A stretch of 33,233 nucleotides of DNA from Chitinophagaceae bacterium (GTDB taxonomy: Bacteria; Bacteroidota; Bacteroidia; Chitinophagales; Chitinophagaceae), in assembly GCA_947456825.1 (NCBI GenBank), contig CANGTM010000014.1:1-33233 (forward strand), given 5' to 3'. The position numbers and the translations under genes are program-made. Under the pieces are notes generated by a model. That model had not been told where the DNA came from. It did no database searches and saw only the letters and a program-made list of their open reading frames with translations. Shown piece by piece: positions 1 to 7,762 of this stretch (positions are counted from its first letter, which is position 1; each line of letters begins with the position of its first letter).

Positions 1-612
1 ATAACCGATTACCAAGGGGAGGAGTGGCTGAGTACCGAGAACAACCCAGAGGATCCCGCTGCCGGAAGCAGACAGATCCCTTTTAGCAATACGCTCTACA
101 TCGAACGGGATGATTTTATGGAGCAGCCACCTAAAAAATATTTTCGGTTAGCCCCCGGACAAATGGTACGGCTTAAAAGTGCCTACATTATTCGCTGCGA
201 CGAGGTGATCAAAGATGAGCACGGTGTCGTGCAAGAGATCAGATGCAGTCATCTTCCCAATAGCAAAAGTGGTTCTGATACCAGTGGCGTAACTGTAAAG
301 GGAACCTTGCACTGGGTAAGTGTAAAGCAAGCCCTTTCTGTCGAAGTACGTTTATACGACCGACTTTTTAGCGTAGAAGATCCCACCGACGAGACGGCTG
401 ATTTCATGCAATATCTCAATCCGCAGTCGCTGACCGTATTGCCCACCGTATATGCCGAGCCAGCTTTATTGGATGCCGTCTATTCGGAACGCTTTCAATT
501 TATACGTAAAGGGTATTTTGTGCTGGATCGTGACAGCCGTCCCGATCATTTGGTCTTTAATAGGACGGTAGGATTAAAAGATACCTGGGCCTCTGCGGCT
601 TCCAAAAAATAA
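1..612 (+). CDS. glnS: Glutaminyl-tRNA synthetase, C-terminal part (5' end outside window)
   Basis: The reading frame is open from base 1 to a TAA at 610-612, giving 203 residues of the C-terminal end. It matches the beta-barrel anticodon-binding region of class I GlnRS: a stretch like 'IPFSNTLYIERDDF', then 'KKYFRLAPGQMVRLKSAYII' and 'VKGTLHWVS', are hallmarks of this family. GlnRS charges tRNA-Gln in the cytoplasm, and this part reads the anticodon. The catalytic Rossmann domain lies upstream of the window. The ATG at 118 is an internal methionine, not the start. The gene converges on the mutase gene with a 35-bp gap that holds no convincing terminator. A GluRS is unlikely because the C-terminal barrel type is GlnRS-specific. 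Confidence 0.93.
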   Translation: MTDYQGEEWLSTENNPEDPAAGSRQIPFSNTLYIERDDFMEQPPKKYFRLAPGQMVRLKSAYIIRCDEVIKDEHGVVQEIRCSHLPNSKSGSDTSGVTVKGTLHWVSVKQALSVEVRLYDRLFSVEDPTDETADFMQYLNPQSLTVLPTVYAEPALLDAVYSERFQFIRKGYFVLDRDSRPDHLVFNRTVGLKDTWASAASKK

Positions 613-647
613 CCGATCTCTTGGTTAGGGGTACCTGACATCATACC

Positions 648-2210
648 TTATTGGCGATACTCTCCAAAAACCCCGCGAAGGGTGTCCGATATCTCGCCCA
701 ATGTACACTTGGCTTCTATGGCGCTTATAACGGTCGGCATGATGTTGGTGCCATCTATCGCGTTTTGGCGTAACGAGTTCAGCAGCGATTGGCAATTCGT
801 ATTGTTGCGATTATTTCTGAGTTGTTTTAGTCTTTCACATTGTTCTATGCGTATGCTGTCATCTACCCGAAATACAGGGGTATTGTTCTTTTCGCTCGTT
901 TGAAATTTATTGACGCCTACTATAATTTTTTGCCCCTGCTCGGTTTGCTGCTGGTAGCGATAAGCGCTGCGGGCGATCTCCTCTTGCATAAATCCCTTTT
1001 CAATGGCGGTTACGCTTCCACCCATGGTATCGATTGTTTCAATCAGTTTCCAGGCCTCTTTTTCTACCGAGGCGGTAAGGGATTCTATAAAGTAGGCGCC
1101 GGCTAACGGATCGACCGTATCGGCTACGCCACTCTCGAATGCTACGATCTGCTGGGTGCGTAGGGCAATGGCGGCCGCCTCTTCGGTCGGAAGACTAAGG
1201 GCTTCGTCGTAGCCATTAGTGTGCAGCGACTGGGTGCCCCCTAAAACAGCGGCCAGGGTTTGCACCGTTACTCGGGCAATATTGTTAAGGGGTTGCTGCG
1301 CCGTAAGGGTGCTTCCTCCTGTTTGCGCATGAAACCGAAGCATCATGGCTTTGGGATCGGTTGCCCCAAGGTCTTTCATGATCTGTGCCCACATCTTTCG
1401 CGCAGCACGGAATTTGGCCACTTCTTCGAATAGGTTATTGTGTGCGTTGAAGAAAAACGAAAGTCTTTTTCCAAAAACATTGATATCGAGTCCTTTTTCT
1501 AGAGCCGCTTGCACGTAGGCCTTACCATTGCTGAGCGTAAAAGCGATCTCCTGTACAGCGGTACTGCCGGCCTCCCGAATGTGATATCCCGAAATGGAGA
1601 TCGTATTCCACTTGGGAATTTCATGGCTGCACCATTCGAAAAGATCGGTGATGATCCGCATGGATGGTTTAGGTGGATAGATATACGTACCACGTGCCGC
1701 ATACTCTTTTAAAATATCATTCTGTATGGTTCCATTGATCTTTTTGAGATCGGCACCCTGTTGTTTGGCAACCGCTGCGTACAGTCCCAGCAAAATAAAG
1801 CCAGTGGCGTTTATGGTCATGGAGGTGCTCACCTCTTCGAGGCGGATCTTATCGAACAACACCTGCATATCCTCCAGTGAGTCTATCGCAACACCTACTT
1901 TTCCTACTTCTCCATCGGCTAGTTCGTGGTCGCTGTCGTATCCGATCTGGGTGGGCAAATCAAAGGCAACGCTCAATCCGCTTACGCCTTGCGAAAGCAG
2001 GTAGTGATACCGTTTATTGCTCTCTGCCGCTGTCGAGAAACCCGCGTATTGTCGCATGGTCCATAGCTTGCCTCGGTACATATCGGGCTGCACGCCACGC
2101 GTAAAGGGAAAGTGCCCCGGCAGGCCAGGATCTTCTTCTGAAAGGTCTTGCGCGGTATATACTTTTTTAATGGGGATCGACGAGTCTGTATGGCGTTCCT
2201 GTTCGTTCAT
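648..2210 (-). CDS. Acyl-CoA (methylmalonyl-CoA type) mutase large-subunit-like protein without B12 domain
   Basis: 520 residues, started at the ATG at 2210; a TTG three codons upstream is less likely. It covers the substrate-binding TIM-barrel of adenosylcobalamin-dependent mutases, with 'RQYAGFSTA', '[11 protein letters not shown]', '[10 protein letters not shown]', '[11 protein letters not shown]' and 'SISGYH'. The C-terminal cobalamin-binding domain (DxHxxG) is absent, so a separate B12-binding subunit is needed. By alignment from memory with the P. shermanii enzyme, Tyr55 and Arg173 match Tyr89 and Arg207, and Tyr209-His210 match Tyr243-His244. The spacings (155 and 37 residues to the His) are identical. 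Isobutyryl-CoA mutases have Phe and Gln at the first two positions, so a methylmalonyl- or ethylmalonyl-like substrate is favoured. It lies 16 bp downstream of the DUF7935-like gene, probably in one operon. No cobalamin riboswitch is visible. Confidence 0.88.
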   Translation of the reverse strand: MNEQERHTDSSIPIKKVYTAQDLSEEDPGLPGHFPFTRGVQPDMYRGKLWTMRQYAGFSTAAESNKRYHYLLSQGVSGLSVAFDLPTQIGYDSDHELADGEVGKVGVAIDSLEDMQVLFDKIRLEEVSTSMTINATGFILLGLYAAVAKQQGADLKKINGTIQNDILKEYAARGTYIYPPKPSMRIITDLFEWCSHEIPKWNTISISGYHIREAGSTAVQEIAFTLSNGKAYVQAALEKGLDINVFGKRLSFFFNAHNNLFEEVAKFRAARKMWAQIMKDLGATDPKAMMLRFHAQTGGSTLTAQQPLNNIARVTVQTLAAVLGGTQSLHTNGYDEALSLPTEEAAAIALRTQQIVAFESGVADTVDPLAGAYFIESLTASVEKEAWKLIETIDTMGGSVTAIEKGFMQEEIARSAYRYQQQTEQGQKIIVGVNKFQTSEKNNTPVFRVDDSIRIEQCERLKQLRNNRNNTNCQSLLNSLRQNAIDGTNIMPTVISAIEAKCTLGEISDTLRGVFGEYRQ

Positions 2211-2226
2211 GGTGTGCAAGTTGGGC

Positions 2227-2739
2227 TTAACGCATGAGGCGCTTGGCTTCTTCGTTCAATACCGCTTTGACAATATCATCCAGCGGTTTGTCTTGTTGGG
2301 CCAGGAGAAGTTCCAGTAGTTTCTTGTTTAGCATGGCTCCTGTTGCTTGCCATCCCAGCGAAGCGGCCACTTGGTTGATGAGCAATATATTTTGTTCTTT
2401 TAGATTGCGAATGGCTTCCCAGGCGGTGGCACTTACATAAAGTTGCTGTGTGCTGTTATAATCAAATTCTTGTTTGATGCTCTCTATCAGCAATGCCTTC
2501 ATTTCATCGGCAGTGGACGAAGGGCTATTGAGCCTGCTGATCAGGTGCGGTAAGGAAATGCGCTCGGCCAGCAATACCAGCCTCTCATAGGCTTGCAAGC
2601 GAAGTTGCAGAGTCTGAGAATCGCCAGTGGCGGGTAATGGCGCCCGCGTTCTGACTAACACAAGCCCTCCAATGGCAAGCGCCAACAATACCAGCAACAG
2701 CAATGTAGTGAGGTCTATAGTAATGTTAAAATCGGGCAT
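2227..2739 (-). CDS. Small membrane-anchored conserved hypothetical protein (DUF7935-like)
   Basis: 170 residues. One hydrophobic segment spans about residues 10-30 ('[20 protein letters not shown]'), followed by a polar helical cytosolic or periplasmic part with many Leu, Glu and Gln. It resembles a Bacteroidota family that I recall as DUF7935, found near acyl-CoA mutase genes; the function is unknown to me. A TACTTTTA element lies 8 bp upstream of the start on this strand, and the gene is divergent from the Fe-S carrier gene. The 16-bp spacing to the mutase suggests co-transcription. I see no catalytic motif. Confidence 0.72.
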   Translation of the reverse strand: MPDFNITIDLTTLLLLVLLALAIGGLVLVRTRAPLPATGDSQTLQLRLQAYERLVLLAERISLPHLISRLNSPSSTADEMKALLIESIKQEFDYNSTQQLYVSATAWEAIRNLKEQNILLINQVAASLGWQATGAMLNKKLLELLLAQQDKPLDDIVKAVLNEEAKRLMR

Positions 2740-2746
2740 GGTGCTG

Positions 2747-2754
2747 TAAAAGTA
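2747..2754 (-). promoter_or_regulatory. Candidate -7 element TACTTTTA for the DUF7935-like/mutase pair
   Basis: On the minus strand this reads TACTTTTA, one base from the Bacteroidota TAnnTTTG consensus, and lies just upstream of the ATG at 2739. It would leave almost no leader, so it is weak evidence. Confidence 0.35.
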
Positions 2755-2775
2755 TAGCGAAATCGCAGGTTTTTA

Positions 2776-2783
2776 TACTTTTG
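2776..2783 (+). promoter_or_regulatory. -7 promoter element TACTTTTG for the Fe-S carrier gene
   Basis: Exact match to TAnnTTTG, 4 bp before the ATG at 2788. Transcription would start at or within a few bases of that ATG. Translation may therefore be leaderless or use the second ATG at 2794. Confidence 0.6.
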
Positions 2784-2787
2784 CAGT

Positions 2788-3132
2788 ATGGAAATGACAA
2801 ATACCTTACCAATAGCCCTTACTCCTGGAGCTGTCAAAGCTATCACCAAGCTAATGGAAGCACCTGATTTTGACAAGACTCAACGGTTGCGTATTGGTGT
2901 AAAAGGTGGTGGATGTTCCGGTATGACCTATGTGCTCGGATTTGATGCCCCCAACGAACGTGACCAGTTATTCGACATAGAGGGTATTCCCTGCATTATG
3001 GAAAAGGCTCATGAGATCTATTTGTTGGGCATGGAGGTCGATTGGCATGACGGACTCGATAATCGGGGCTTTACCTTTAGTAATCCCAACGCCAGCAAAA
3101 CCTGCGGCTGTGGCACCAGCTTTTCCGTTTGA
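2788..3132 (+). CDS. A-type iron-sulfur cluster carrier (IscA/SufA/ErpA family)
   Basis: 114 residues, the usual length for the family. The three conserved cysteines are present: Cys43 in 'GGGCSGMTY', and Cys106 and Cys108 in 'TCGCGTSF' near the C-terminus. A-type carriers accept Fe-S clusters from the ISC or SUF scaffold and pass them to apo-proteins in the cytoplasm. The sequence does not tell IscA from SufA or ErpA, and no isc or suf genes are adjacent, so it may be a stand-alone ErpA-like carrier. Two in-frame ATGs (2788 and 2794) compete. The promoter element 4 bp upstream makes the second plausible, which would give 112 residues. A strong bidirectional terminator follows. Confidence 0.92.
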   Translation: MEMTNTLPIALTPGAVKAITKLMEAPDFDKTQRLRIGVKGGGCSGMTYVLGFDAPNERDQLFDIEGIPCIMEKAHEIYLLGMEVDWHDGLDNRGFTFSNPNASKTCGCGTSFSV

Positions 3133-3151
3133 TCTTTTAAAGAGGTTGCAT

Positions 3152-3183
3152 AAAAAAACCGCTTGCCATGCAAGCGGTTTTTT
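3152..3183. terminator. Bidirectional rho-independent terminator
   Basis: An 8-bp perfect stem, CCGCTTGC/GCAAGCGG, with a 3-base CAT loop is flanked by seven A's on the left and six T's on the right. It therefore ends transcription of the Fe-S carrier gene (plus) and secDF (minus), which converge here. Confidence 0.92.
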
Positions 3184-3204
3184 AGTTGAGCCATGTGGCA
3201 TTGA

Positions 3205-6200
3205 TTAACTTTTGGACTTGCCGGTTTTTTTCCCTTCCAGGTCGACGAGGATAGGAGCGGCAACGAATATGGAGGAGTAAACCCCGGTCAACACCCCGAT
3301 CAGCATTGCAAAGGCAAAGCCACGAGTTACTTCACCACCCACTAAGAACAGGATGAGTATGGTCAAAAACACCGTCAATGAGGTCATGATCGTACGGCTG
3401 AGGGTCTCGTTGATGGCGCGATTAATGATCTCGGCGCGAGAAGCCGAAGGCATCAGTCGAGTGTCCTCACGAATACGGTCAAACACGATTACCGTATCGT
3501 TCATCGAAAATCCGATCACTGTCAATACCGCAGCAATAAAGTGCTGGTCGATCTCGAGCGGAAAAGGAACGATGTCTTTGGCAAAGGAGAAGACGATCAG
3601 GGTTACGAATACGTCGTGCAATAAGGCCACGATCGTTCCCAGTGAGTAGCGCCAGTCACGGAAGCGCAAGAAGATATACAAGAAGATGACCAATAAGGCA
3701 AACAACGTGGCCTTGACCGCTCCGGACTTGAGGTCATCGGAGATGGTGGGCAACACTTTTTTGGTCTGCGGTATGTAGCGATCCGTTTTGAACTCCTGAA
3801 AACTGATGCCGGCGGGCATATAGTTCTTGAGTCCTTCGTAGAGTCGGTACTCAACGATCGAATCGGCCACCGGACCGCGCGTATCCTTGATCAGATACGA
3901 GGTCGTAATATCGAGCTTGGCGTTATCGCCAACGGTCTTGATAATGGTATTCTCACCTTCGAAAGCCTGATTAAGTTCAGTTCTGATCTTCTCTACATCG
4001 ACCGGCTGGGGAAACTGTACTGTAAAGCTTCTTCCACCGTTGAACTCTACTCCGTAATTAAAGCCATTGAAGAAAGAACCAACCCCGCCGATCAGTACGA
4101 CAACCGATATGATATAAGCGATCTTTCTGTACTCGATGAATTTGTACTGCGCGTGCTGGAAGATCTTTCGGGAGATACCTGTAAAATATTCAACGTGTTT
4201 TTTCTTGTTAGTGAACATATCGCTGACCCAGCGGCTTACCAGAATTCCACAGAATAACGACAGCAACAGACCCAGGATCTGGGTAGTGGCAAATCCTTTT
4301 ACGGGACCCAACCCGAAATAGAATAGGATAATGGCCGTGAGCAGGGTGGTGACGTGTCCGTCCAGTACCGGAGGAAGCGAACGGCTGTAACCATCGTTGA
4401 TAGCCGTCAAATATCCTTTTCCTTTTTTAAGCTCTTCTTTGATACGCTCATAAATGACCACGTTGGTATCAACGGCCATACCGATGGTAAGTACCAGACC
4501 CGCGATACCGGGGGCGGTCAGGGTGGCTCCAAGACCAGCCAGGATACCAACGGTGAACAGTAAGTTCAATATAAGCGCGATGTTAGCGATCCAGCCGCTG
4601 GTGTTGTAATACAACAGCATCAACATAAAAATGACCACGAACGAAATGATGAAACTCAGTGATCCTCCCTGAACCGCTTCTTCTCCCAGGGTAGGGCCCA
4701 CTTGCTGTTCCTGTACGATCTTGGCAGGGGCGGGGAGTTTACCGATCTTCAGAATATTGGCCAGGTCGGCAGCTTCTTGTTGTGAGTAACTACCCGTAAT
4801 GGAAGAGACACCGTTAGGGATCGCATTGATGACGTTAGGGGCAGAGAAAACAATATTGTCTAACACAATGGCGATAGGGTTGCCAACATTCTCTTCGGTC
4901 ATTCTTTTCCAAATGGCAGCACCGGCCGGACGCATGGTCATTTCGATCTGAACCTTTCCGTACTGATCAAAGTCCTGACGTGCATCGGATATGGCATCTC
5001 CCTCTAGTTTGGCTTGGGTGCGGTTATAGGTCTTAAGGCCATACAGCGGAACCGCCGTGGCCGAAACACCATCCTTGTCTTTTTCGGCTACCCCATAGGC
5101 CCAAACGATATCGGAAGGAAAGTTAGCCTTGAATTCATCTAGGTAGGTGCGAAGTAGAGCCGTGTCGCGAACGTTGACCATACCTATTGCAGCAGGGTAG
5201 GCGATACCACCTTTTTCATCTTGAAAAGGTTGTGCGAACATCAAGTATTTATCGATGGTGGTTCCCTGAGTGGCAGCCGATAAGGTCTTGCTCTTGTTGG
5301 TATCCGTAGCCGTAGTGCCAATGGCGGCAGAAAGTGTTTTTGTTTTACCGGTGTCGTTGCTTTTGGCAGCGGCGGTAGCAGTATCTATAGGCTTAGTGCT
5401 GTCTTTCTTGGCAGTGGTAGAATCGATTTTTCCACCATATTTCGCGTTGAAGGCATTGACAGTACGCTGCCAGCTGCTGGCATAGGAATTATTCTTGAGC
5501 GTATATACTTCCCAAAATTGTAAGTTGGCAGTGCTTTGTAATAATTTTCTAACACGGTCTTTGTCTTTGATACCGGGCAACTCGACATTGATCAATCCCC
5601 GGTTAGGAATGGGGTTGATGGAGGGTTGCGCCACACCGAACTGGTCAATACGCGTAGTGAGTCGGTCAAACGTAAGATCGAAGGCTGCGCGCGCCTGTTG
5701 GCGGATATAGCTCTCTACTTCTTGATCGGTAGAGCCTATGTTGATAGCATTGGAACTGCCACCCGAAAAAAGAGTAGCGAGCATTCGATTAGGCTCCAAC
5801 TTTTTATACTCCTGAATAAAGAGCGTAATAAAATCAGCGTCGCTGTTTGCCTTGCGCAGGTCCGCATTTTGCAGGGCCTTCAGGAAGTTAGGATCGGTGG
5901 TATTATTGGCCAGTGAGCGAAGCAACCCCGACATTTCTACTTCGAGCGTTACGTTCATACCCCCTTGAAGGTCCAGTCCCAGATTCAATTCCTCTTCTTT
6001 GGCCTTCTTATAACTCATGGCACCGTTGATACCATAGGTTACGGTACTATTCTCGTCCGCTTTGATCAAACTGTCGCGGTACTGAGAGAGTCTTTTGTCA
6101 AGAAACTCCTGCCACAAGGCCTGAGAATCTTTGTTACCAGGATACTTGGCGGTCGCCAAGGGGTAAGAGGACTTCACATACTGAGTGGCTTTCTCCTCGG

Positions 6201-6303
6201 CTTTCTTCTCAAAATTGCGCACCAGCCAAGTAAAGGAGAGCTGATATAGCGAGTAAATGATGAGCAGCACAGTGAAAAAACGAACCAGACCTTTGAGTTG
6301 CAT
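3205..6303 (-). CDS. secDF: Fused protein translocase subunit SecDF
   Basis: 1032 residues. SecD half: TM1 (about 8-28), a large periplasmic P1 domain with 'LGLDLQGGMNV' (108-118) and 'GKLPAPAKI', then a TM bundle containing 'GMAVDTNVVIYERIKEE'. SecF half: TM, 'NYGVEFNGGRS', periplasmic domain, and a TM bundle with 'GFSMNDTVIVFDRIRED'. SecDF uses the proton-motive force to pull exported proteins out of the SecYEG channel on the periplasmic side. Fusion is common in Bacteroidota. Unusual here is a Thr/Ala/Lys/Ser/Asp-rich linker at about 290-350 in the first periplasmic domain, with a 17-residue imperfect duplication. The promoter element TATCTTTG lies 34 bp upstream and a bidirectional terminator downstream. 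The gene appears monocistronic. YajC, its partner, is encoded at 9533-9871. Confidence 0.96.
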   Translation of the reverse strand: MQLKGLVRFFTVLLIIYSLYQLSFTWLVRNFEKKAEEKATQYVKSSYPLATAKYPGNKDSQALWQEFLDKRLSQYRDSLIKADENSTVTYGINGAMSYKKAKEEELNLGLDLQGGMNVTLEVEMSGLLRSLANNTTDPNFLKALQNADLRKANSDADFITLFIQEYKKLEPNRMLATLFSGGSSNAINIGSTDQEVESYIRQQARAAFDLTFDRLTTRIDQFGVAQPSINPIPNRGLINVELPGIKDKDRVRKLLQSTANLQFWEVYTLKNNSYASSWQRTVNAFNAKYGGKIDSTTAKKDSTKPIDTATAAAKSNDTGKTKTLSAAIGTTATDTNKSKTLSAATQGTTIDKYLMFAQPFQDEKGGIAYPAAIGMVNVRDTALLRTYLDEFKANFPSDIVWAYGVAEKDKDGVSATAVPLYGLKTYNRTQAKLEGDAISDARQDFDQYGKVQIEMTMRPAGAAIWKRMTEENVGNPIAIVLDNIVFSAPNVINAIPNGVSSITGSYSQQEAADLANILKIGKLPAPAKIVQEQQVGPTLGEEAVQGGSLSFIISFVVIFMLMLLYYNTSGWIANIALILNLLFTVGILAGLGATLTAPGIAGLVLTIGMAVDTNVVIYERIKEELKKGKGYLTAINDGYSRSLPPVLDGHVTTLLTAIILFYFGLGPVKGFATTQILGLLLSLFCGILVSRWVSDMFTNKKKHVEYFTGISRKIFQHAQYKFIEYRKIAYIISVVVLIGGVGSFFNGFNYGVEFNGGRSFTVQFPQPVDVEKIRTELNQAFEGENTIIKTVGDNAKLDITTSYLIKDTRGPVADSIVEYRLYEGLKNYMPAGISFQEFKTDRYIPQTKKVLPTISDDLKSGAVKATLFALLVIFLYIFLRFRDWRYSLGTIVALLHDVFVTLIVFSFAKDIVPFPLEIDQHFIAAVLTVIGFSMNDTVIVFDRIREDTRLMPSASRAEIINRAINETLSRTIMTSLTVFLTILILFLVGGEVTRGFAFAMLIGVLTGVYSSIFVAAPILVDLEGKKTGKSKS
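5251..5352 (-). repeat. Imperfect 17-residue tandem duplication inside secDF
   Basis: Residues 318-334 and 335-351 of SecDF align without gaps and share 10 of 17 positions, both carrying K-x-K-T-L-S-A-A followed by T and a final D. The copies lie in a low-complexity, hydrophilic linker. Confidence 0.7.
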
Positions 6304-6336
6304 ATGTTGGGTGATTTACTGAATTTTAAAGGACGG

Positions 6337-6344
6337 CAAAGATA
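6337..6344 (-). promoter_or_regulatory. -7 promoter element TATCTTTG for secDF
   Basis: Exact TAnnTTTG match on the minus strand, 34 bp upstream of the secDF ATG. A TTGG that could serve as the -33 element lies about 20 bp further upstream. Confidence 0.65.
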
Positions 6345-6440
6345 GCTTTTTAGAGAAAACACCCCAAGAAAAACCCCGTGGTAATCCCTGATTTTTAAAT
6401 CCTTACCCATTTGTGTTTTCTGTTGTATTTTGAGGACAGG

Positions 6441-7694
6441 ATGAAAAGCCGACTGTTTTTGTTTTTTTGGGCAGCGTCAATGTTTTTTCCTGGCCCCGCC
6501 TCGGGGCAGGAAAAGGCCTTTTTCGGAGGCGAGGGGCAAAAAAGAATAAAAAGTATAGCTGACAATAGTTTGATATACAATGTTTTAAAAAATAGCACCG
6601 ACAGTTTATCCCGGGCCTTGGCAGCCCAGCCTGAATCCTGGGGTATCCAGATAATTTATACGACCGTCAAGAAAAAAGGTAAGCGCTCTTCCCAGTTCAA
6701 GGACCATCATTTTAGCGTAAATCCTGATAGCTATTTTTATCCGGCCTCCACGGTAAAATTTCCGATCGCCATTTTGGCCCTTCAACGACTTCGGGAACTT
6801 TCCATCCCTGGCTTGGATCGCAACAGTACCTTTCTGACCGGAAGGGACCGCGACTTGCAAACTGAGGTCTATAACGATCCTACTACCAGCGATGGTCGCC
6901 CGACCATTGCTCATTATATCAAGAAGATATTGCTGGTCAGTGATAATGATGCCTATAATCGTCTCTATGAGTGGTTGGGTCAAGATTACATCAACGAGAC
7001 GTTACATAAGTTGGGGTATCGAAACGTAGAGATCTTGCACCGTCTTAGTTTGCCGTTAAGCACAGAGGAGAACCGCTATACCAATCCGGTTTCTTTCTTT
7101 GATACATCAGGTCGGCTGTTATACCAGCAGGCAGGTGTGTTTGCCAAGCATCTACCACCTGCCAAGACCATTAAAATGGGAACTGGGTATATTAGTAGGG
7201 GAAAACTGGTTAACGAGCCCTTTGATTTCTCGTTCAAAAATCGGTTGCCCTTGACGGATTTGCATCATATGATCAGACAGATCATGTTCCCTGCATCGGT
7301 ACCGCCCGATCGTCGCTTTTTGCTACAAGAAGAGGACCTGCTTTTTTTGCGCGATTATTTGAGTCGGGTTCCTTCAAAGAGTGACTATCCCTCTTATGAC
7401 AGTACCGAGATAGGGGATAATTATGTCAAGTTTCTTTACTACGGTTCATCAGCGGAGAAGCCCGATCCATCTGTTCGCATATACAACAAGGTGGGGAATG
7501 CGTATGGATTTCTGATCGATGCCGCTTGTTTCGAGGAACTCAATACCCGACGTAAATTTTTGTTGAGTGCGGTCATCTATTGCAACAGCGATCAGGTATT
7601 CAATGATGACCGATACGACTACGAATCGGTAGGATTCCCCTTTTTACGGTCACTGGGGCGGTCGATCTATCAAAGGGCCCTGTCGGACCGTTGA
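6441..7694 (+). CDS. Exported serine hydrolase of the class A beta-lactamase fold
   Basis: 417 residues from the ATG at 6441, which begins a signal peptide (hydrophobic 4-19, likely cleaved near 'GPASGQ'). Family motifs are SxxK at 103-106 ('PASTVKFP'), SDN at 167-169 ('VSDNDAYNRL') and K-V-G at 350-352 in place of K-[ST]-G. The region where class A enzymes carry Glu166 ('EPELN') reads 'SLPLSTEEN' here, so the deacylating Glu is not in its usual place. I infer a penicillin-recognising or peptidase/esterase-like periplasmic protein rather than a resistance enzyme. It is also longer than a typical class A enzyme (about 290), with extra residues between the SDN and K-V-G motifs. The gene stands alone upstream of the aminotransferase, 68 bp away. 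A near-consensus promoter word TATTTTG lies at about 6425. Confidence 0.8.
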   Translation: MKSRLFLFFWAASMFFPGPASGQEKAFFGGEGQKRIKSIADNSLIYNVLKNSTDSLSRALAAQPESWGIQIIYTTVKKKGKRSSQFKDHHFSVNPDSYFYPASTVKFPIAILALQRLRELSIPGLDRNSTFLTGRDRDLQTEVYNDPTTSDGRPTIAHYIKKILLVSDNDAYNRLYEWLGQDYINETLHKLGYRNVEILHRLSLPLSTEENRYTNPVSFFDTSGRLLYQQAGVFAKHLPPAKTIKMGTGYISRGKLVNEPFDFSFKNRLPLTDLHHMIRQIMFPASVPPDRRFLLQEEDLLFLRDYLSRVPSKSDYPSYDSTEIGDNYVKFLYYGSSAEKPDPSVRIYNKVGNAYGFLIDAACFEELNTRRKFLLSAVIYCNSDQVFNDDRYDYESVGFPFLRSLGRSIYQRALSDR

Positions 7695-7762
7695 CTAAAG
7701 GGGATGATGACCGATCGCAGCGGTTTGTTGTAACTTGCCAATCATTAAAAGCCTCTCTTGTT

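Noticed and set aside
648-2810. Cobalamin riboswitch controlling the mutase genes
   Set aside because: The upstream gap is only 48 bp and shows no B12-box-like sequence.
6441-7694. Antibiotic-resistance beta-lactamase
   Set aside because: The third motif is altered and the usual deacylation Glu is not in place; only the fold is supported.
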